A stretch of 64,000 nucleotides of DNA from Linanthus parryae (taxonomy: Eukaryota; Streptophyta; Magnoliopsida; Ericales; Polemoniaceae), in NCBI GenBank assembly GCA_023055425.1, contig JALGPY010000010.1, positions 19,007,363 to 19,071,362 on the forward strand. The letters are read 5' to 3'. Every line of letters starts with the position of its first letter. Position 1 is the first letter of the stretch. This document shows positions 23,459 to 34,697 of this stretch, in pieces. The notes beneath the pieces are model-generated. The model searched no databases and was not told where the DNA came from. It saw only the letters and a list, made by a program, of their open reading frames with translations. Made by a program: the position numbers and the translations under genes.

Positions 23459-23738
23459 TTTTCATTGAGTTCCTCGTTTCCGAAGTTCGCTTCCAAATCC
23501 CGCACGATCATCCAAGCCCTGTTTTCCTGCGAATCACAACACGAAAACACAACCCGCGATCATATCACAATAAAAAGCTCAAAAATCTAAAGAAACGCCC
23601 GGATTTAACAAGTTTTGCACATGAACTCATATTTTCACATTTACGCTCAATTTACTCAAAAGACGACAAATTCTCCATTATAAGCACGCAAAACGTAGAA
23701 ATAAAAGGCATAAAATAACTCCGAAAACGGAGTTATCA

Positions 23739-23775
23739 ACTACCCCCACACTACCTTTTGCTCGTCCCGAGCAAA
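23739..23775 (-). promoter_or_regulatory. Athila-2 polypurine tract and pre-PPT hairpin
   Basis: On the minus strand the 3' LTR is preceded by GTGTGGGGGTAGT, and just upstream is the perfect stem TTTGCTCG-TCC-CGAGCAAA (+ strand, 23757-23775). This is the same arrangement as at 13450-13487 in Athila-1. Confidence 0.8.
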
Positions 23776-24599
23776 TCTCCCAAGTCAATTCCATCTTTCT
23801 CAAGTCAAAGCTTCTTTCGCTTTTCCGCAATCCATCCAACTTTGCATACTACCAATTACTCATTGCATACTTCCCTACGCCAATTGCATACTATCACCTC
23901 ACATTGCATACAAAACCATGAACACTTGCATACTAATCCGAGTAGAACCATTCACCAACCATCCTTCCTACTAGTCGACACGACTCGATTATACACAATG
24001 CACCTATATGCAAATGCAATATTCACAATGCAAGTATTGAAATACAATTTTTTTTTTTTTCTTTTCTTTTGCGAGATTGGGCAATCTCCATTAGCTTAAA
24101 CCAATTCACACGAAGCGATGAGAAATCTAGACACAAGGAATGATTCGAAATCAAATTCGTCAACATGAATTCCCCCTAGCTAGTATAGAGAACCTAACTT
24201 TACTAAGTACAAGAATGCAATACCTCTTCATGTGTGCCACAAAATAAAAGGCTACGCTAGGCTAAGCCACGTTCAAGGTCCGAGCTCCTAATCCGCTAAC
24301 GGGTTTAAATGATGAAGCTTTAGGGACAAATAGGATAAGAATCAAATACTAGTCCTAAAGCGTCACATTCTCACAAATACCATAGCTCACACACCCTCAC
24401 AACAATGATAGAAACCAAGCCCGAAACTCACCATCTCCGGCCCTCAATCCCCTCAAACCCCGGTACAATTACGATCTCCGCGGCCATCGTCATGAATGAT
24501 GCATAAACCAAAATTTTCCCGTTCGTGAACTAGTCGCTTCTCCACTCGTTCTTCCACAAAGCTTCTCATTCAACCTTTATTCATCTCTCCTTTTTTTCT

Positions 24600-24636
<37 letters not shown>

Positions 24637-24637
24637 C

Positions 24638-24673
<36 letters not shown>

Positions 24674-26069
24674 CTCTCAAAATCCTGCATAATTCCTTCA
24701 ATATCTTTCACGAGTGGTCTTCCAATGAATCAAGCTAATCATGTAATCGTAAGGAGAGACAATATCCCAATCACGTATAAATCACAAATCAAAGTCTCTC
24801 CCTATCTCAATGAAATCCTCGGTGTAAATCAACAAAGCCGCTAACCTAAAAGAGTATGTGTGGGGATGGAATCGTCGCAAACGCAATCTCGATGTCCGAA
24901 GTCAAATGTCGACACCCCCACACTCGAATGTAATCCTGTCCCCTCTCAAGTAGTCGATCAAATGTCTGTCTCGTGCCTAATCCAACCAAACCTCCTACAC
25001 CATGATGAGTACGATCCGGTACCTAGCACGATCCACCTATTAAATTTACCCAACCCAAGTTTTGTGTGTATTAGACGTACACACTCACGGCTCTCCTCAC
25101 TTGTGTCCATGTTGTAATGCCATGGAACACCGCCACACCGAAGTGCGCAAGCCTACTCTCACTCACCCTCGCATTCCCCTCGAAGATCACAGATGAAGCG
25201 CATGCGATATGCAAGACTCACACAAATATAGCATGAAGTACTCCCTCATCGAACCCCCTCAACTACAACACCCTCGTGACGCACTAAAGTGGTGATTCTA
25301 ACCAATCAATGCTGAAGGCCAAGAATCGTCACCCTAAGTCCAAAGGTTGTCAAAGAATCCATGGTTCAAATACGGGTTTGCTAGTGGTCCTACAAGGTAA
25401 GTTCTAGAAGCAGTGAGTGCTCTAATACACACCTCGCACAGCTGTTCTGTGTGCCACTACGAGGCGGGTTGGCGACTACCTAAGACGTACACAAGAACGT
25501 TCGGCTTGTTTAGCTCACACCTAGCTCAACTCTTGTAAGAAAATTAGGCACACACTTTAAATTTGAAAGAATTAAATTCGAGTGTAAAATAGGCACGCAT
25601 TCCCGTAAAGAGAGTTTCTCTATACTTACTAAGGGACTCTCACATTGTCACTCTCGATCGCAATTCACGCCCTATGCCTAAAAGTCTCACACTTCTTGAT
25701 TTTACCGAATTTTCAGCTTTTTTCAATTGCCCTTTCTCAAATTTTTTTTTTTTTTTTTTTGGATTTTTCACATTTTTAGTTTTTTTTTTTTTTTTTTTAT
25801 ATACCTACACTATATGCAAGGCCAACTCGATTAACGACTCAACAATGGTAGGTTGACTCAAAAATACCAAAACGTGCAAACAAAAAATTGAATAATAAAA
25901 AGAAAAATAAGGACATAACCAAAAAAACTCTAACTACATGCAGACACTGGCGATGCAAAGACACGACACTGACTAGTAACAAGGATTCAACCACCCCCAC
26001 ACTAGAATGCATCGTTGTCCTCAACGATAACACGAGGACTCAACAATTCTAGCACGAGGGTACACTCCA
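23776..26069 (-). other. Athila-2 3' internal spacer with poly(T) tracts
   Basis: This 2.3-kb stretch has no supported gene. It has long poly(T) tracts on the + strand at 24603-24670 and 25741-25798, i.e. poly(A) in the element's sense. Short open frames here have no family support. Confidence 0.6.
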
Positions 26070-27377
26070 CTACTCGTCATCTTCCTCATCCTCATCACCT
26101 TCCTCCTCATCTTCTTCTTCTTCCTCATCCTCACTCGGCGGAACCTCATATTCAAAGTCATCCTCCTGAAACCACGGATCCGCCGTCGGGACTGGTGGAA
26201 CAAACTCCCCCGGTGCCTGACCACTAGACTGTATCACCCACTGGCCAACCATCTGGATTAAACCCCCCAGCTTCGCCTGATTGTCCCGAGTGTGGGCAAA
26301 CTGGCGTCGTCTCTCAAGTCTATCCCGGGCCATCTCCTCTCTCAAGTGGTCGTAGGCAACCTGGTTGTCAAACCTAGAGGTGTTCATCCTCCTACCCTTG
26401 CCCTTCTTCCTCGCTGTCTCATCAAACCTGTGCCACTTCCTAGCCGTAAACGGTTTCAAGTCCATATCTCTCCCTATGACTACCTCAGCAGTTTTGGCTA
26501 GGTGAGTGATCAAGCAGGTATGACCGGGGCCCAATTTGTTCGTCCTAGACACCCTCTCAAGACAGTTCTCCCAAATCAGTTTGGGGATATCAATTCTAAC
26601 CCCGGTGTAAAGACAAAGGGCCCAAACAGAGAGGCGGAAAGTATAACTAGGGTTTCGTGTGATTCCCAAAACCCAGTTTTCTAGCACTTCACAACACCAC
26701 CTAGCCTCCGGCCTATAAAACCTCTTCTCGGCCTTCCAATAAATCACCTCTCCCTTCCTGTCCCATGGATCAACCCCCTTCGCAAAGCAAAAAGCATTTA
26801 GACGAGACCAAAGGTTCTCACTACGAAGAACCGTCTCTAACCCACAACCATCTTTCAAAGCGGGGAAACCCATGGCGAGAGCGATAGTCTCTGGCGTGAA
26901 GACTATCCACTCGTTCCGACAGTAAACGAGACGAGGGTCTTGACTCTCACCGTCCTTTGCATAACGCAAATTGAACAAAAACTCTCTCGTAATGTGTGAA
27001 CTAGACTGCCCTACTAGTTTAAACCAATTTTCAAGCTTCTCGCGCTCATAAATTTCCTTAATTGCTTGAGGCATGTCCTCGTGCAAAGGAAAAGCTTTCT
27101 CGGGCTGCCCGTTCTTAGTCAAATACGTATCTCTACGAGAGTCAAGATGAGCCTCATGAGTGACAAACCGGTAGCTATCATAATAACCTGGCGCAATGCT
27201 ACGCTCTTTCAAGTTAGCTTTGGCCTTTCGTCGACCGACAATTCCCGGTTTAGCCGGGAAAGGGGCCGTCAAGATGGCATATTGGGGAGTAGGCGGAATC
27301 TCTAATTGAGGATCGCCCGATCCCGATGCTTCTTGCGACGAACCCTCTCCCGTCTTTCGTTTCTTACCACCCGCCAT
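26070..27377 (-). CDS. Athila-2 post-pol accessory protein (435 aa, function unknown)
   Basis: An intact ORF from ATG 27377-27375 to the stop at 26070. The N-terminus is Lys/Ser-rich (MAGGKKRKTGEGSSQ). The core runs from about residue 64 (YYDSYRFVTHEAHL) through ITREFLFNLRY (134), TPETIALAMGFP (about 161) and ALCLYTGVRIDIPKLIWENC (about 258) to HTCLITHLAKTAEVVIG (about 290). The C-terminus is strongly acidic (residues 395-435, mostly Glu and Asp). It matches the Athila-1 ORF at 8699 and resembles the SIRE ORF at 55.4-56.3 kb. It belongs to the plant-transposon ORFs named from Athila; I see no signal peptide or membrane helix, so env function is unsupported. Confidence 0.85.
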   Translation of the reverse strand: MAGGKKRKTGEGSSQEASGSGDPQLEIPPTPQYAILTAPFPAKPGIVGRRKAKANLKERSIAPGYYDSYRFVTHEAHLDSRRDTYLTKNGQPEKAFPLHEDMPQAIKEIYEREKLENWFKLVGQSSSHITREFLFNLRYAKDGESQDPRLVYCRNEWIVFTPETIALAMGFPALKDGCGLETVLRSENLWSRLNAFCFAKGVDPWDRKGEVIYWKAEKRFYRPEARWCCEVLENWVLGITRNPSYTFRLSVWALCLYTGVRIDIPKLIWENCLERVSRTNKLGPGHTCLITHLAKTAEVVIGRDMDLKPFTARKWHRFDETARKKGKGRRMNTSRFDNQVAYDHLREEMARDRLERRRQFAHTRDNQAKLGGLIQMVGQWVIQSSGQAPGEFVPPVPTADPWFQEDDFEYEVPPSEDEEEEEDEEEGDEDEEDDE

Positions 27378-29066
27378 TTAAAATTCAAATCCAAGTAAAA
27401 CAAGCAATTCAACACTTGTGCACGTGAACAAGAAGTGTAAACGAAACGAAACACGTAGGCACGTAACAAGTAGTTCCTAGGACTTTACGCAATCGCCCCC
27501 AAATACGCTTCTAAGCGCAACAAATATAACCGGGCTTTTACTCAATGTGCCTAAGACTCGATTATGAAATTGCGAAGTTTAGATAGTACCTACGCGTCCG
27601 GAGCAAGTCTTACGGACGCAAAAATTTCCCAATTTGACGAACCCGGACTGATTTTTATGGTGCCGGAAAAATTTGTCGAAATCTTGAATTTCTTGCTGCC
27701 CCGTACTCCTTGCGTAGTCCCCGTTAATGTTTCCTTCTCGTCCGAAAGGTGAATCAAGCCCCAACTCGTCCAATTTCTCACTTCTCCTTCCAAACCCTAG
27801 CTTTCCTCTCCTCTGATTTCTCTCTTGTCTTGCACTCTCTCTCAAAACCACCTATGGACTCTTGTTCTCCTTGGAATCGCGAGCAAAACCCTAGGTGGGT
27901 TGCTGATTTTGGTGAAGAAACAAAGGGGGGAGTGATTTGAGCTTGTGCGCGGCTATGGAGGAGAGCTGCTGTTGTGAAGATGAAGAATGAAGGAAAGAGA
28001 ACGAAGACCAGCTGATGAAGCTTCAAACGTGGGCAAAAAGTCAACTTTGCCCTCAGTAACTAGCCTCCAGCTTCTGTCCGTGTGTGGCCAATTCTGTCAT
28101 TCTGCGCGCTGTCTTCGTGCGAAGACAAAAGTCTTCGTGCGAAGAGTCTTCGTACGAAGACTTTTTGTCTTCGCACGAAGGTCTTCTCAAACAGATACTG
28201 AGAGCTGTTATAGGAAGACAATTCAGAGGGTCAAAAATTTTTCTAAGTACAATGTCTTCGTACGAAGACAATTGTCTTAGTACGAAGACAATGCTGAATT
28301 GTGCCAAAAACATCCTTTTTGTCGATTTTTCGCGTCTTCGATCGTGCCTTTGCTTTCCGAAGGATCTCCTCGACCCCGAGACTCCCTTTTCACCTTAAAA
28401 CACTCCCAAAATCCGGGGAATATTTTATTTGTCAATTTCACGCGTTCCAAGGCTCGTTTTGCATTTCCGGATGCTTTTGGCCTCGTTTTACTTGCTAAAA
28501 CATCCTTTTTGGCGTAACTTTCTCATCCGGACTCCGATTTGCGCGATCCACCCGTCTACAGAAAGCTCTCGACCACCCCCACACGTTGGCATTGTTCAAT
28601 TCTCATTTCAATCTGTCTTTCAAAATTTCACCTCGTAATCCGTGCCGGCGTGCTAGCTTTCTCCGTTCACTAATCAAATTCTTGCGCAAATCAAGACGGG
28701 GAGTCCGGGAACATGATCTTCCCCAGGTGCGTGTGTTGAATAGATGCAGGAATGGCTTCTACCTTCAATTCCTTCACTTCGGATCCCGATACGCGTATTT
28801 AGCTGCAAATCTGGACTTTTTACTCTGTTTCGCACGCGCGCATCAAGAAGGGGGATCCGAAATAGGCCTTTCACCTCGTATTCCTGCACATACTCATTGG
28901 AAATATTAAATCCACTCTCTCGCACCCCTCAATAGAATCAAACCGAATAAAAAATTACAAAACAGTATTAAAATCTATCCTAAAGCAATAAATAGGTTGG
29001 GTTGCCTCCCAACAAGCGCTTTGTAATTTAAGGTCGACGGCCCGACCCAGTTACCTCAGAGACTTC
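27378..29066 (-). other. Athila-2 spacer between pol and accessory ORF
   Basis: A non-coding 1.7-kb stretch. It holds the internal palindrome cassette (28113-28287) and, next to pol, the conserved GGTTGCCTCCCAACAAGCGC stretch shared with Athila-1. It may carry the promoter or splice signals for the accessory ORF, which I cannot locate. Confidence 0.55.
28113..28287. repeat. Six-palindrome CTTCGNACGAAG cassette, internal copy
   Basis: 12-mers start at 28113, 28133, 28148, 28169, 28256 and 28276; the last is degenerate (CTTAGTACGAAG). Offsets 0/20/35/56/143/163 compare with 0/20/35/57/143/163 in the LTR. The intervening words GGTCTTCTCA and GATACTGAGAG are also shared, so it is a diverged duplicate in the same orientation. 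Flanking sequences do not match. Confidence 0.88.
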
Positions 29067-32000
29067 TCAAGTTGCGGGAGTTGCATGAAGCCATTCAATG
29101 ACTCCAATGAAATTCCCGTCCACGTACGGTTTTGCTCTCTGGCCATTCACCTTAAACCTGTTCCCATTCGCATCCTCTACCTCAAGAGATCCCCATGGAT
29201 AAACTTCAGTAATCGTGTAGGGACCACTCCACCTTGATTTCAATTTCCCTGGAAACAGCTTTAGCCTAGCATTGAAGATCAATACTTTCTGTCCTACCTT
29301 GAAGTCTCTCGGGATGATGTGCCTGTCGTGCCACAGTTTTGTCCTCTCCTTATAGATTTTCGCACTTTCATACGCCATCAATCGAAATTCTTCAAGTTCA
29401 AGTAGCGCTTGCTTTCTTAGCTCACCGGAGAGCTTAGCGTCCAAATTGATCTTCTTCAAAGCCCAGAATGCCTTGTGCTCAAGTTCCACCGGAAGATGGC
29501 ACGACTTCCCAAACACTAACTGATAGGGAGACATGCCCAAAGGAGTCTTGTAAGCAGTCCTATACGCCCATAAGCTATCATCTAAATGCAGAGACCAATC
29601 CTTGCGTCCCGGGTTGACTGTCTTCTCCAGAATCCCTTTTATCTCTCGGTTAGACACTTCTGCTTGCCCATTCGACTGCGGATGATAGGCCAGTGATATC
29701 TTATGCGTCTTTACCCCATATTTGCTCAAGACATTGGCAAAGACTTTATTCACAAAATGCGATCCTTCATCACTGATTATGGCTCTAGGAGTTCCAAACC
29801 GCGTAAAAATGCTCTTTCGCACGAATCTCTCTACAGTAGCTCCATCGTTCTTCGGGCAAGCCATTGCCTCCACCCACTTGGTCACATAATCCACAGCTAA
29901 AAGTATATAAAGATTACCAAGTGAAGACGGGAATGGTCCCATGAAATCGATGCCCCAGACATCAAAGGGCTCTACTTCCAACACGAAATTTTGAGGCATC
30001 TCGTTTCGGCCGGAGATATTGCCGGTTCTCTGACATCGATCACATTGCTGCACAAATAGATGAGCGTCTTTATGTAAAGTAGGCCAGTAAAATCCACTTT
30101 GCAATACCTTTGCCACAGTACGCGCTTTGCCAAAATGTCCTCCGCAATTCAATTCGTGGCAGTGTCTAAGAATGTCCAAAGTGTCTGGCTCAGCTACGCA
30201 TCTTCTCAACACATTGTCAGCTCCCAACCTAAACAAATAAGGGTCATCCCAGAAATAGTGTCGTGCATCTGCGAAAAATTTCTTTTTCTGATGGAACGTC
30301 ATGTCTTTCGGGACAATTTTGAGCGCCTTGAAATTTGCCAAATCCGCAAACCAAGGCACAGCTGCTACCACTACCATAAGTTGTTCGTCTGGAAAATCTT
30401 CTCTAATCGGCACATCTTCTTGTTTTTCGTTATCCAGTCGTGACAAATGGTCTGCAACAACATTCTCTACACCCTTTTTGTCCTTTATCACTATATCGAA
30501 CTCTTGCATCAGTAACACCCATCGGATCAATCTAGGCTTCGCATCCTTCTTAGCAAGAAGATATTTGAGGGCTGCATGGTCTGTGAAAACAGTCACCTGG
30601 GAACCCACAAGATATGGACGAAACTTGTCCAATGCGAAGATAATAGCCAACATCTCTTTCTCCGTGGTGGCATAATTAACCTGTGCAGTGTTAAGAGTAC
30701 GACTAGCATAGTAAATAACATGAGCTACCTTGTCTTTCCGCTGTCCCAGCACTGCTCCCACCGCGTAATCGCTGGCATCACACATAAGTTCGAACGGTAG
30801 AGTCCAGTCTGGAGTGGCTATAATGGGAGAACTAATCAGCTTCTTCTTGAGCAAATCAAAAGCTGTCTTGCAGTCTTCATTGAAATCAAACACGGCATCT
30901 TTCTCAAGCAAACCAGATAAAGGCTTTGTGATTTTCGAAAAATCCTTAATGAAGCGCCGATAGAAACCTGCATGTCCCAAGAAACTCCGTACCCCTTTGA
31001 CAGACGTAGGGTAAGGAAGCTTCTCAATCACCTCAATCTTCGCCCGGTCTACCTCTAAACCTTTACTGGAGATCTTGTGTCCCAACACTATTCCCTCGGT
31101 CACCATGAAATGGCACTTCTCCCAGTTAAGCACTAGGTTGGTGTCAATACATCTGTCCAGTACCCGAGCTAGCTGCTGGAGACAATCTTCGAACCCATCA
31201 CCATAAAGTGAAAAATCATCCATGAAGACTTCAAAATTCTGCTCCATCATATCTGAGAAGATAGACATCATACACCTCTGAAACGTAGCTGGGGCATTGC
31301 ATAGCCCGAATGGCATGCGTCTGAATGCAAACGTCCCATATGGACAAGTAAATGTTGTCTTCTCCTGGTCAGCCGGCTCAATCGCTATCTGATTATACCC
31401 GGAGTATCCATCCAAAAAGCAGTAGTGTGAATGGTGAGCTAGCCTATCAAGCATCTGGTCCACGAATGGGAGGGGAAAATGATCCTTCAAAGTGGCATCA
31501 TTGAGTTTGCGGTAATCCATGCAAACTCTCCACCCAGTAACGGTGCGTGTGGCAATTTGATCACCTTTTTCCCCTTCCACCACAGTTATACCTCCCTTCT
31601 TGGGAACACATTGTACCGGGCTAGTCCACGTGCTGTCGGAAATCGGATAGATGATACCTGCTTCCAACCATTTAAGCACCTCTTTCTTCACCACCTCCTG
31701 CATGTGAGGGTTGAGGCGACGCTGAAATTGAACTACCGGCTTCTTGTCTTCCATGAGCCTGATCTTATGCTGGCAAACTGTGGGGCTGATCCCCTTAATA
31801 TCTGCTATTGTCCATCCCATAGCTGCTTTCCTCTTCTGTAGTACCTCGAGAAGCTGCTCCTCCTGTTCCCTGTCCAAACATGCAGATACAATCACAGGTA
31901 AAGTATCATTAGATCCCAAGTATAAATATTTCAAATGAACAGGTAAAGGTTTTAATTCTAAAACAGGAGCAGTAATAAGAGAAGGAGTAAGAATCTTCCT

Positions 32001-34559
32001 GCTTCCCTCATTAAAGAGGGGTAATGGTGAGCGCCAATGAACATCTAAAGCTTGCTCCTTCTCGCTGGAATCAAATAGAGCAAGCTCCTCATATAGTTGC
32101 TCCAACAAAATATCGTCCTCCTCGTCCAGTGTGTATGCCTCCACCCCAAAGCACTGCTCGCTCACCGCATATGCGGGAAACTTCATAGCCTCAAATACAT
32201 TAAAGGCCACCTTCTCATCGTTGATCTGCATAGTCAGCTCCCCATTGGCCACATCAATGATAGTTCTCCCAGTGGCCAGGAATGGACGGCCCAAAATAAG
32301 AGGAACATCCTCGTCGGCCTCCATGTCTAAGATCACAAAATCCGCTGGGAAGATGAGTCCTTCAACTCTCACTAGCACATCCTCTAAAACACCCCTGGGG
32401 CGTTTTATTGTGCGATCAGCCATCTGCAAGCACATCCTGGTAGGCTTAGGATCTCCCACACCAAGTTGTTCAAAAACCGATGTAGGCATCAAATTAATAC
32501 TCGCACCAAGGTCACACAATGCCCTCCCATGAAATGCGTCTCCCAATGTAACAGGAATGATGAAACCGCCCGGATCTTTCATCTTCTTTGGTAGCGCTTT
32601 TTGCACAACGGCGCTACACTCCTCATTTAGAGTCACAGTTTCAAAGTCATCCATGCGCCTCCTATTAGAAAGGAGGTCCTTGAGAAATTTAGCATATTTC
32701 GGCATTTGTGAGATGGCCTCTGCAAAAGGTATATTAATGTGCAGTTTCCTGAAGATATCCACAAACTTCTTGAAATGCTTGGCATCCTCTTGGCTCTTCA
32801 ATCTTTGCGGGTATGGCACTCGCACACTGTATTCCTCCCTAGGCTTTTGTTTCTCATCCGACTTCCTCACCGTGTCCTTTGATTGGGGACTCACGGTAGG
32901 CACGGGAATCTCTTCATCCAAAGCTTTCTCAGTGGCCTTAGTCGCCTCGGCTCGCGCGTGGCTAGGATATGGGGGATCCTCAGTAGTGATGCCACTGCGA
33001 GTTGTGATGGCATTTAGCTGCTCGTTAGGAGTGATGGTATTTGCTGGAAGCATGCCTGGTGGAAGCTTTACATTTTGATTGGCGATCTGCCCAATCTGAG
33101 TCTCATGGCTTTTTATTGTTGCTTGTATTGAGACAATCGCGCTCTCCATCCTGTCGTGATTAGCTAGGAGCTTTCTCAATAGGGCATTTGTCTCTTGCTC
33201 TTCTTTTTGTGGAGCCTGCTGTTGTGGAGCTTGCCTCGCCTGATATGGAACATTGGGTCTCTGTCCGGGTGCATATAATCCACTGTTTGGATTGGCATAG
33301 CTGAAGTTGGGATGATTACGATTATTGGGATGATAGGTGTTAGGCCATTGCTGCTGTCGCATAAAATTCACATCTTCAACACTGTTATCATATCCCTGGC
33401 TTTCATCTGCTAGTAATTCACCCATGGGCTTCTGAGTTGGAGGGTGCATACCGTGAAATGCTGAAGTCATGGATTCCAACTTTTGTTCCATCGATTCAAT
33501 CTTGTTGACTAAGGATGTATCCCCCGGTTTGGAATACCTACGCGTTTCAGATCGTGTAGTCTCTCTCTTTGACGCATTGTTCAGCAAATCTTGAGCTCGC
33601 TGTGCTCCAAGTCCCATAAAATTACCTCCAGCTAGCATATCCAACTGGTCAGCTGTCTCCTTGTCTAATGCAGTGTAGAAATAATGGAAGAGCTTGTGCC
33701 ATGGCTCTCCATGATTCGGACATCTACGGAGAATTTGGCTGAACTTCCTCCATGCATCTCCCAAAGAGCTGTCTTCATCCTGAGTGAACTTTGCAATCTC
33801 TGCCATCTGCTGCGCGACTCTGGATGGTGGCAAATACTTCCTCAAAAACTCATGACAACAATCTGCCCATGTCACTATGCTACCAGCTGGCAGCTCCATA
33901 AGCCACTTCTTGGCTTTTCCAGATAAGGAGAATGGAAATAGTAAAAGCTTAACTGTCTCATCTGGAACTCGCTGATCGTGCAGGGTTGATGTGATTTGCT
34001 CAAATACCAGCAGATGGTGATTGGGGTCATCTCCTGGAGCTCCGTTGAATGCGCACTCATCTCGAACCATGTTGATCATATGTTGGCGCAACTCAAAGTG
34101 TTGGGCATTGATCTGTGGCCTGACAATGGTAGGCTGATAACATGCTGGAGTAGTCCTGAAATAATCCACCATCGGGCGTTCTTCATTCTCAGCATTGTTC
34201 TGCCTGTTGTTGTCCCCATTATTACCATTGTTGTTCCCACCGATGTTCGCTACTTGTGCCCCCACACCATGACGTGGTTGAGGATTTGGGGGAGCCATGC
34301 GATCCATCCTTGCCTGCATCTCAGCCATTTGAGCTCTCACCTCTTCAGTTTCTGCGGCTCTTCGTGCAGCCTCCTCTACAGCTGCAACTCTAGCTGCTTC
34401 CGCATCCTGCAAACCTTTGCGGATCCTCTCATACTCAGCTCTCGTTTCTTCATCCATACCTACTGAGCTTGAATTCCTCTTGTCTCTACGCTGTGCTTTT
34501 AATAAGGATTCCGGGTCTTCAAACGTTGGATACAAAGGCTCGTCTCGAGAACGGGTCAT
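29067..34559 (-). CDS. Athila-2 gag-pol polyprotein (1830 aa, uninterrupted)
   Basis: A single frame from ATG 34559-34557. Residues 1-130 are a charged coiled-coil-like and Asn-rich region. The gag core is about 140-340 ([24 protein letters not shown]). An aspartic protease has DLGAS at about 683-687. Reverse transcriptase is about 940-1190, with FMDD at 1112-1115. RNase H is about 1255-1375 (CDAS, FTDH). Integrase has a zinc-binding region near 1467-1509 (CDRCQRTG) and catalytic D, D, E near 1538, 1597 and 1635, then SGPYTI near 1779. No CCHC knuckle is visible in gag. It is antisense to the host gene and appears enzymatically complete. Confidence 0.95.
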   Translation of the reverse strand: MTRSRDEPLYPTFEDPESLLKAQRRDKRNSSSVGMDEETRAEYERIRKGLQDAEAARVAAVEEAARRAAETEEVRAQMAEMQARMDRMAPPNPQPRHGVGAQVANIGGNNNGNNGDNNRQNNAENEERPMVDYFRTTPACYQPTIVRPQINAQHFELRQHMINMVRDECAFNGAPGDDPNHHLLVFEQITSTLHDQRVPDETVKLLLFPFSLSGKAKKWLMELPAGSIVTWADCCHEFLRKYLPPSRVAQQMAEIAKFTQDEDSSLGDAWRKFSQILRRCPNHGEPWHKLFHYFYTALDKETADQLDMLAGGNFMGLGAQRAQDLLNNASKRETTRSETRRYSKPGDTSLVNKIESMEQKLESMTSAFHGMHPPTQKPMGELLADESQGYDNSVEDVNFMRQQQWPNTYHPNNRNHPNFSYANPNSGLYAPGQRPNVPYQARQAPQQQAPQKEEQETNALLRKLLANHDRMESAIVSIQATIKSHETQIGQIANQNVKLPPGMLPANTITPNEQLNAITTRSGITTEDPPYPSHARAEATKATEKALDEEIPVPTVSPQSKDTVRKSDEKQKPREEYSVRVPYPQRLKSQEDAKHFKKFVDIFRKLHINIPFAEAISQMPKYAKFLKDLLSNRRRMDDFETVTLNEECSAVVQKALPKKMKDPGGFIIPVTLGDAFHGRALCDLGASINLMPTSVFEQLGVGDPKPTRMCLQMADRTIKRPRGVLEDVLVRVEGLIFPADFVILDMEADEDVPLILGRPFLATGRTIIDVANGELTMQINDEKVAFNVFEAMKFPAYAVSEQCFGVEAYTLDEEDDILLEQLYEELALFDSSEKEQALDVHWRSPLPLFNEGSRKILTPSLITAPVLELKPLPVHLKYLYLGSNDTLPVIVSACLDREQEEQLLEVLQKRKAAMGWTIADIKGISPTVCQHKIRLMEDKKPVVQFQRRLNPHMQEVVKKEVLKWLEAGIIYPISDSTWTSPVQCVPKKGGITVVEGEKGDQIATRTVTGWRVCMDYRKLNDATLKDHFPLPFVDQMLDRLAHHSHYCFLDGYSGYNQIAIEPADQEKTTFTCPYGTFAFRRMPFGLCNAPATFQRCMMSIFSDMMEQNFEVFMDDFSLYGDGFEDCLQQLARVLDRCIDTNLVLNWEKCHFMVTEGIVLGHKISSKGLEVDRAKIEVIEKLPYPTSVKGVRSFLGHAGFYRRFIKDFSKITKPLSGLLEKDAVFDFNEDCKTAFDLLKKKLISSPIIATPDWTLPFELMCDASDYAVGAVLGQRKDKVAHVIYYASRTLNTAQVNYATTEKEMLAIIFALDKFRPYLVGSQVTVFTDHAALKYLLAKKDAKPRLIRWVLLMQEFDIVIKDKKGVENVVADHLSRLDNEKQEDVPIREDFPDEQLMVVVAAVPWFADLANFKALKIVPKDMTFHQKKKFFADARHYFWDDPYLFRLGADNVLRRCVAEPDTLDILRHCHELNCGGHFGKARTVAKVLQSGFYWPTLHKDAHLFVQQCDRCQRTGNISGRNEMPQNFVLEVEPFDVWGIDFMGPFPSSLGNLYILLAVDYVTKWVEAMACPKNDGATVERFVRKSIFTRFGTPRAIISDEGSHFVNKVFANVLSKYGVKTHKISLAYHPQSNGQAEVSNREIKGILEKTVNPGRKDWSLHLDDSLWAYRTAYKTPLGMSPYQLVFGKSCHLPVELEHKAFWALKKINLDAKLSGELRKQALLELEEFRLMAYESAKIYKERTKLWHDRHIIPRDFKVGQKVLIFNARLKLFPGKLKSRWSGPYTITEVYPWGSLEVEDANGNRFKVNGQRAKPYVDGNFIGVIEWLHATPAT

Positions 34560-34673
34560 GCACCGAGTAAATCAACCTGAAATCACGAAACACGCAAAAC
34601 GTAGGTGAGTAACGGATATTAAACAATAAATTAAAATCCCTAAGGCTAGGAATTATAACTAATTTAGCCGAAG

Positions 34674-34691
34674 TCCCCGGCAACGGCGCCA
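34674..34691 (-). promoter_or_regulatory. Athila-2 primer-binding site for tRNA-Asp
   Basis: The + strand TCCCCGGCAACGGCGCCA equals the 3' end of plant tRNA-Asp including CCA, so the element's strand is its perfect 18-nt complement. It starts six bases after the 5' LTR end. tRNA-Asp priming is characteristic of Athila/Tat-type elements. Confidence 0.92.
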
Positions 34692-34697
34692 AAAACT

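Larger units (their letters stand above)
22147..23738 (-). repeat. Athila-2 3' LTR (1592 bp)
   Basis: On the + strand it runs from TGACACGTTCC to GGAGTTATCA. It contains six CTTCGNACGAAG palindromes (23128-23302), nine TTGAC W-box cores (23334-23458), and a perfect terminal hairpin at 23715-23736. It reads as identical to 34698-36289, offset 12551. Confidence 0.95.

Noticed and set aside
23203..23550. 115-codon Lys/Glu-rich frame in the Athila-2 LTR (and its copy at 35754)
   Set aside because: It is the translation of the TTTGACTTTC pyrimidine-rich tract in an LTR; no family and low complexity.
32131..33078. Long + strand frames opposite the Athila-2 gag-pol
   Set aside because: Shadows of the intact minus-strand polyprotein; none has an independent family match.
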